DNA from: Clostridia bacterium
GTDB lineage: Bacteria > Bacillota > Clostridia > Christensenellales > Borkfalkiaceae
Length of the DNA: 64,000 bases
Assembly (NCBI GenBank): GCA_029059705.1
Contig: JAIDVM010000011.1
Span: 1-64,000, forward strand
Reading direction: 5' to 3'
Position 1 is the stretch's first letter. Each line of letters opens with the position of its first letter. Both the position numbers and the translations under genes were made by a program. The notes below the pieces were generated by a model. That model worked only from the letters and a program-made list of their open reading frames with translations. It was not told the origin of the DNA and did not search any database. Shown here in pieces: positions 59,979-64,000 of this stretch.

Positions 59979-61508
59979 ATGGCAAAAATCCTTTTATCAA
60001 AACTTAAAGAATCGTTAATTTCCGTATTGCCCGTCGCGGCAATCGTTTTAATAATTTCGTTCACGCCTCTCGTGGATTTAACCGTAACCGAAATCGTCGC
60101 GTTCGCCGTTTCGGCAGTCTTTCTCATCTTGGGCATAGGTCTTTTCAACCTCGGCGCCGACCTCGCCATGACGCCCATGGGCGAACAGGTCGGCACGGGC
60201 CTGACAAAATCCAAAAAGGTGTGGGTGCTTTTAATAGTCTGCTTTGTTATGGGCGTGCTCATAACGATAGCCGAACCCGATTTATCCGTCCTCGCGGGGC
60301 AGGTTTCCGCGGTTATCAACAGCACGGTGTTAATCGCCACCGTCGGCGTGGGCGTCGGTATCTTCCTCGTGCTCGCCGTCGTTAAAATAGTTTTCCGCAA
60401 GGACTTATCCGCGCTCTTAATGTTCTTTTACATGTTCCTTTTCGCGCTCTGCGCGGTGTTAATGGAAGAGCACGCTGATTTTTTGGCGCTCGCCTTCGAT
60501 TCGGGCGGTGTAACCACGGGGCCCATAACCGTACCCTTCATAATGGCGCTCGGCGTGGGAATTTCTTCAACGATAGGCGGCAGAAACGCCAACGAAAACA
60601 GCTTCGGCTTAATCGCGCTGTGCTCAATAGGTCCCATGCTCGCCGTAATGGTGCTCGCGCTGTGTTCGGGCGGCGAAATTCCCTTCGACAAGCTCGCAAT
60701 CTATAACACGGTTGAAGAAAGTCTGGCAAACTTCGGTCACGTCGTGCTAAGCACCGTCGGCAGCGTCGCGCTCGCCCTCGGCTTGGTGGTGGCGTTCTTC
60801 CTCATTTTGCAGTTCACCGTTTTAAAGCTCCCCAAAAGAAAGCTCCTCAAAATCGCAATGGGCATAGGCTACACCTTCTTCGGTCTGGTAATTTTCCTCG
60901 TCGCGGTAGAGGTCGGCTTCATGCCCGTCGGCTTTAAGCTCGGCAAACAGATTGCCCAATTCAGCCAGCCCCTCTTAATTGTGTTCGGCTTCGTCCTCGG
61001 TATGGTAGTAGTGCTTGCCGAACCCGCCGTCCACGTTTTAAACAGACAGGTAGAAGAGGTTACGGGCGGCGGCGTAAAAAAGATTGAAATGATAATCGCC
61101 CTTTCCGCGGCGGTGGGGATTTCAATAGGGCTTTCGCTGATAAGAATGGTTTTCCATTTCTCAATTTTATATTATCTAATCCCCGGCTATATGATTTCAT
61201 TGGGGCTTTCGTTCTTCGTGCCAAAAATTTACACGGCAATCGCGTTCGACTCGGGCGGCGTTGCCAGCGGGCCGCTAACCTCAAGCTTTATTCTGCCCCT
61301 CGTCGTCGGCGCGTGCATAGCCGTAAACGGCAGCGCGGAAATGGTCTTAACCGAAGCCTTCGGCGTGGTCGCAATGGTCGCCATGACGCCTTTAATAACA
61401 ATCCAGGCGCTCGGCTTCAAGGCGGTTATGTCCCAAAAAGTCCGCAACAAGGCAATGCTTAAACGAATTATTTCAGCGGACGACGAACAGATTATATATT
61501 TCAAATAA
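59979..61508 (+). CDS. DUF1538 membrane protein (probable PII-controlled transporter)
   Basis: This 509-residue integral membrane protein has about 12-14 membrane segments arranged as two homologous halves. Each half ends with a near-identical loop, LAFDSGGVTTGPITVPFI (about 170-187) and IAFDSGGVASGPLTSSFI (about 421-438), the DUF1538 hallmark. These loops sit in the membrane and look like a transport pathway. The substrate is unknown. It forms an operon with two PII-like genes (9 bp, then 1-bp overlap), which implies nucleotide- or metabolite-dependent gating like AmtB-GlnK. Confidence 0.85.
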   Translation: MAKILLSKLKESLISVLPVAAIVLIISFTPLVDLTVTEIVAFAVSAVFLILGIGLFNLGADLAMTPMGEQVGTGLTKSKKVWVLLIVCFVMGVLITIAEPDLSVLAGQVSAVINSTVLIATVGVGVGIFLVLAVVKIVFRKDLSALLMFFYMFLFALCAVLMEEHADFLALAFDSGGVTTGPITVPFIMALGVGISSTIGGRNANENSFGLIALCSIGPMLAVMVLALCSGGEIPFDKLAIYNTVEESLANFGHVVLSTVGSVALALGLVVAFFLILQFTVLKLPKRKLLKIAMGIGYTFFGLVIFLVAVEVGFMPVGFKLGKQIAQFSQPLLIVFGFVLGMVVVLAEPAVHVLNRQVEEVTGGGVKKIEMIIALSAAVGISIGLSLIRMVFHFSILYYLIPGYMISLGLSFFVPKIYTAIAFDSGGVASGPLTSSFILPLVVGACIAVNGSAEMVLTEAFGVVAMVAMTPLITIQALGFKAVMSQKVRNKAMLKRIISADDEQIIYFK

Positions 61509-61517
61509 GGAGTTCAC

Positions 61518-61991
61518 ATGTCAGAAAATAACGGGCGCAAGCCCGCAAAAAGAATAGCGGAGGCGGCAAAAAAAGCAACCCAAAGGGTAAACAAAACGGT
61601 AGCCGCCCGCCAAAAAAAGACTGCGGCAAACACGGTTACTTCAAACAGATTAAAGCTTTTAATTACCGTCGTCGGCAGAAACAAAGCGGAATATTTTCTC
61701 GACTTAATACAGTCTTTCGAAGTAAACATGCAAATTGTCGCGCTTGCGCAAGGCACCGCCGACGCAAAAACGTTAAGCTTTCTGGGGCTTACCGATACTG
61801 ATAAATGCGTAATTTTCAGCGTAATTCAGGAAAGTAAGCTTTCCGACGCAATGCACGTCCTCGGCGAAAAATTCAAAACCATAAAGGACGGCAAGGGCAT
61901 AGCGTTCACCGTGCCCTTAACAAGTGTTATCGGCACGCTTATATTCGGTTTTTTAAGCAACAATAAAACGGTTGTCAAGGAGGCAAAATAA
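61518..61991 (+). CDS. PII-like protein 1 with basic N-terminal extension
   Basis: This 157-residue protein has a Lys/Ala/Arg-rich extension of about 42 residues (RKPAKRIAEAAKKATQRVNKT) followed by a ferredoxin-like PII-type domain (KLLITVVGRNKAEYFLDLIQSFEVNMQIVALAQGTA through DGKGIAFTVPLTSVIGTL). It lacks the canonical RGG and Tyr-51 T-loop residues, so it is a divergent relative. It lies between the DUF1538 gene and PII-like gene 2, with good AAGGAG upstream. Confidence 0.75.
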   Translation: MSENNGRKPAKRIAEAAKKATQRVNKTVAARQKKTAANTVTSNRLKLLITVVGRNKAEYFLDLIQSFEVNMQIVALAQGTADAKTLSFLGLTDTDKCVIFSVIQESKLSDAMHVLGEKFKTIKDGKGIAFTVPLTSVIGTLIFGFLSNNKTVVKEAK

Positions 61992-62428
61992 TGTCTGATT
62001 ACGAAGTGGTTTTTTGTGTGGTAAACGCAGGCTATTCCGAGCTTGTTATGGACGCGGCAAAGGAAGTGGGAGCAAGAGGCGGCACCGTAATCCACGCCCG
62101 CGGCACGGCTAATAAAGAGGCTGAAAAGTTTTTCAGCATAACCATTCAGCCCGATAAGGAAATAGTAATGATTTTAGTCCCTTCCAAAATAAAGGACGAC
62201 GTTTTGCATGCAATTTACAGGCAGGCGGGCTTAAAATCGGCGGGGCAGGGCATAGCTTTCACCCTCGCCGTGGACGAGGTTGTCGGCATTGCAGCCCCCG
62301 CGCAGGAAACTCCCGCCCCGCAACCCGAAAAAACTACCCCCGCAATGCAATCCGCAAACGTTGCCCCCGCCCGTCATTCCGAGCGCAGCGAGGAATCTCC
62401 GTCGCAACCCGAAAATAAAAACGAATAA
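61991..62428 (+). CDS. PII-like protein 2 (P-II family nitrogen-regulator-like)
   Basis: This 145-residue protein has the PII core signature AKEVGARGGTVIHARGTA (about 24-41), then a second half with AIYRQAGLKSAGQGIAFTLAVDEVVGI, like the GlnB family C-terminus. Residues about 103-145 are a Pro/Ala/Gln tail with one translated family A repeat (RHSERSEES). It probably binds ATP/ADP or another metabolite and acts on the DUF1538 protein; this is inferred from the operon. It overlaps the first PII-like gene by one base (TAATG). Confidence 0.8.
   Translation: MSDYEVVFCVVNAGYSELVMDAAKEVGARGGTVIHARGTANKEAEKFFSITIQPDKEIVMILVPSKIKDDVLHAIYRQAGLKSAGQGIAFTLAVDEVVGIAAPAQETPAPQPEKTTPAMQSANVAPARHSERSEESPSQPENKNE
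62370..62400 (+). repeat. Family A repeat inside the second PII-like gene
   Basis: The unit CGTCATTCCGAGCGCAGCG with AGGAATCTCC is read in frame as RHSERSEES in the C-terminal tail. Confidence 0.85.
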
Positions 62429-62452
62429 CCTTTTTTAAGTTCAATTTATCAA

Positions 62453-62482
62453 GGCGGACTTTAACGTCCGTCTTTATTTTTT
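62453..62482 (+). terminator. Terminator of the DUF1538-PII operon
   Basis: The stem GGCGGAC / GTCCGTC (62453-62459 and 62466-62472) is followed by a T-rich run. Confidence 0.85.
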
Positions 62483-62590
62483 ACCGTAAAGCAAAAAATC
62501 GCGCCTTAAAAACTCTGGCAGACCGAACAACACGCCGAAAAAATGTATAAAAGGCGTTATAAATTGTCAAAAATCTGTTTGGAGGTACAT

Positions 62591-63550
62591 ATGAATTACG
62601 ATGAATGGTTAAACGAATGGCTTGTAATATGGGTTAAACCCATGGTTAAGGAACGTACTTTTAAAAAGTATCAGGATACGGTGCGCCTGCAAATCCTGCC
62701 GCAGCTCGGCGGTTTTAATTTAGAAGATTTAACCGCGCCCGTGCTTCAAAAATTTACGGCGGAACTCGCCAAAAAATACGCGCCCAACACCGTTTCGGGG
62801 GTAGTGGCGGTGTTAAAAAGCTCGCTCGTCTGCGCCCAGACGGCGGGGCTAATCGAAAGGCAGTTTTCCGACTGCATCAAAATCCCCCGCGCGCCCGAAA
62901 GGGACATGGGCTGTTTTACGTGCGCCGAACAGCGCAAAATAGAGCGTTACGTAATTTCAAGCGGCAAACCCAAGCTCTTCGGCATAATAATCTGCCTTTA
63001 CACGGGGCTAAGGGTGGGGGAGCTCGTCGCTTTGGAATGGAGCGATATCAACTTGGAAAACGGCACCTTAACCGTCGCAAAATCCTGCCGCGACAGCTGG
63101 AACGACGACGGTTACGTAAAGCTGTTCGATACTCCCAAAACGGAACATTCGAGAAGAATAATCCCCGTTCCCGTCCAGCTTTTGCCCTATTTGCGCGATT
63201 TAAAAAAACACGCCGAAAGCAAATTTGTAATCTGCGGTTCGGGCGGAAAGGAAATTTCCGTACGCTCCTATCAACGTACCTTCGAGCTTATTTTAATGGG
63301 GCTGGAAATACCTCACCGCGGCTTCCATTCGCTAAGGCACACCTTTGCCACCCGCGCAATCGAAACGGGCATGGACGTAAAATCCCTTTCGCGTATTTTG
63401 GGGCATAAAAACTCCACAATAACCTTAAACCGCTACGTCCACACGTTCATGGAGCACCAAAACCACATGATGAACCGCCTTGGCGCCATGTTCGAAAACA
63501 CAAACTCGCCCTATCCGACATTCGCCTGCAACATTCCCGTAAACTGGTAA
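62591..63550 (+). CDS. Tyrosine recombinase / integrase
   Basis: This 319-residue recombinase has a SAM-like core-binding domain (about 1-95) and a catalytic domain with all residues in place: Arg in TGLRVGELVAL, Lys in DTPKTEHSRR, HSLRHTFATRAIE (His and Arg), GHKNSTITLNRYVH (His and the nucleophile Tyr). It resembles phage and Tn916-type integrases but lacks the N-terminal arm-binding domain. It ends 65 bp before the 3' end of tRNA-Pro, a typical att neighbourhood. No excisionase or other element genes are visible. I chose the ATG at 62591 with GGAGGT upstream. Confidence 0.9.
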   Translation: MNYDEWLNEWLVIWVKPMVKERTFKKYQDTVRLQILPQLGGFNLEDLTAPVLQKFTAELAKKYAPNTVSGVVAVLKSSLVCAQTAGLIERQFSDCIKIPRAPERDMGCFTCAEQRKIERYVISSGKPKLFGIIICLYTGLRVGELVALEWSDINLENGTLTVAKSCRDSWNDDGYVKLFDTPKTEHSRRIIPVPVQLLPYLRDLKKHAESKFVICGSGGKEISVRSYQRTFELILMGLEIPHRGFHSLRHTFATRAIETGMDVKSLSRILGHKNSTITLNRYVHTFMEHQNHMMNRLGAMFENTNSPYPTFACNIPVNW

Positions 63551-63583
63551 CCGCCCCGCCCGCGCCTTTTAGGGACTTTAACG

Positions 63584-63612
63584 AAAAAAGCGGCAACCCA
63601 AAGGTTGCCGCT
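63584..63612 (-). terminator. Terminator of tRNA-Pro
   Basis: The stem AGCGGCAACC / GGTTGCCGCT (63589-63598 and 63603-63612) gives a T run only when read on the minus strand. Confidence 0.82.
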
Positions 63613-63615
63613 AAA

Positions 63616-63692
63616 TGGTTGAGGCGACGGGACTTGAACCCACGACCTTCTGGTCCCTAACCAGACGCGCTACCAAACTGCGCTACGCCTCA
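63616..63692 (-). tRNA. tRNA-Pro (anticodon AGG)
   Basis: A 77-nt cloverleaf with encoded CCA: acceptor TGAGGCG / CGCCTCA, D-arm GCGC..GCGC with G18G19, anticodon arm TCTGG-TTAGGGA-CCAGA and a normal T-loop TTCAAGT. The anticodon reads AGG, with A34, which is rare in bacterial proline tRNAs. The first pair is U1-A72, whereas the E. coli proline tRNAs I recall have C1-G72. G37 fits proline. Confidence 0.88.
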
Positions 63693-63793
63693 AAATATAT
63701 TTGCCGCCAAACGAACAGCAATATTATTATACATATTCTCAAAAAAAAAGCAAACGCTTTTAATTGCTTTTAAAAAAATAATTAATAAAATTA

Positions 63794-63822
63794 TTTACTA
63801 AAAACGCCGCATATGATAAAAT
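63794..63822 (+). promoter_or_regulatory. Promoter of mntP, nearly leaderless
   Basis: TTTACT (63794-63799), a 17-bp spacer and TAAAAT (63817-63822) leave nine bases before the ATG at 63832. No Shine-Dalgarno sequence is present. Confidence 0.65.
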
Positions 63823-63831
63823 AAAGATATT

Positions 63832-64000
63832 ATGTTGTGGACGTTAATTCTTTCGGTATTTCTGTCGGGCGTTTCCCTTTCCATGGACGCCTTTGCGGTT
63901 TCGATATGCGACGGCATGATTTACCAAAACTTAACAAAGCGCAAAGCCGTGTTAATTCCGCTCACGTTCGGCGTGTTTCAGGCGGTTATGCCGATAATCG
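63832..64000 (+). CDS. mntP: Manganese efflux pump MntP (partial, cut by window end)
   Basis: The first 56 residues of an MntP (DUF204/YebN) protein are visible: a first membrane segment with the conserved SMDAFAVSI, then LTKRKAVLIPLTFGVFQAVMP leading into the second segment. MntP exports Mn2+. The rest lies beyond the window. Unlike many mntP genes it has no room for a manganese riboswitch in front. It is the second probable Mn2+ exporter in the window. Confidence 0.88.
   Translation, partial: MLWTLILSVFLSGVSLSMDAFAVSICDGMIYQNLTKRKAVLIPLTFGVFQAVMPII

Noticed and set aside
15419..62400. CRISPR array from the repeated CATTCTGAG units
   Set aside because: Units are scattered over tens of kilobases, often in coding sequence, without regular spacers or cas genes.

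Overview
The window looks like chromosome from a spore-forming member of the Clostridia, probably an uncultured gut lineage. That placement is inferred from gene content. The supporting signs are sigK, the ispG-polC-like-rimP-nusA-ylxR-ylxQ-infB-rbfA-nrnA-truB-ribF block typical of Firmicutes, a fused PurL, Fe-S-type PurF, a TM287/288-like ABC pair, a yybP-ykoY manganese riboswitch, BspA-like leucine-rich repeat proteins and many TTGACA-17-TATAAT promoters. The code is standard. Gene density is high, and most genes lie on the + strand in short overlapping operons. No rRNA, CRISPR array or prophage is present. Two tRNAs lie near the right end.

Layout. 1-80 is C-rich low-complexity sequence, probably a contig-end artefact. 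139-2493 is a large LRR lipoprotein. 2.6-6.9 kb is a MarR-controlled heterodimeric ABC exporter with a strong promoter and two tandem palindromic operators. 7-16.5 kb holds sigK, tyrS, a YigZ protein, an EFR1-type ferredoxin (- strand), recX-birA-nnrD, an Mn2+-riboswitch-controlled cation/Ca2+ antiporter, a lone mazF and lspA-rluD. 16.5-26.7 kb holds der-plsY, an aconitase-family enzyme, a TM1266-family regulator behind an unassigned structured leader, an ABC importer, mscL and a second LRR protein. 27.2-39.9 kb is a purine operon: purE-C-F'(Cys-less)-F-M-N-H, a repeat, then purD-L. 40-42.5 kb has an MBG lipoprotein and nrdR. 42.8-53.7 kb is ispG, a PolC-derived exonuclease and the rimP-nusA-infB translation/processing operon down to ribF. 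53.7-58.1 kb has an endonuclease IV-like protein, an M24 peptidase, efp, dtd, an MBL-fold hydrolase and a DUF5662 protein. 58.2-64 kb has a ferritin-like protein, tRNA-Gly(CCC), a DUF1538 membrane protein with two PII-like proteins, a tyrosine recombinase, tRNA-Pro(AGG) and the start of mntP.

Two repeat families stand out. Family A is the short TGTCATTCTGAGCGNAGCGAAGAATC repeat. It occurs between genes and also in frame inside the disordered C-terminal tails of LspA, the RibF-like protein and a PII-like protein. Family B is a roughly 123-bp element with TAAAACGCA/TGCGTTTTA ends and an internal hairpin whose stem covaries between copies. In four of five copies its first TAA is the stop codon of the upstream gene (tyrS, the TM1266-family gene, purH, nrdR).

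Other points of interest: the protein at the polC locus keeps only the N-terminal, OB and DEDDh exonuclease parts; the RibF-like protein has lost the flavokinase motif; the first of two PurF paralogues has Gly in place of the catalytic Cys; DUF1538 sits with two PII-like proteins; a switch-like leader precedes the TM1266-family gene; promoter spacing suggests leaderless lspA and mntP mRNAs; and both tRNAs have unusual features. All functional calls come from reading motifs. No database search was run.
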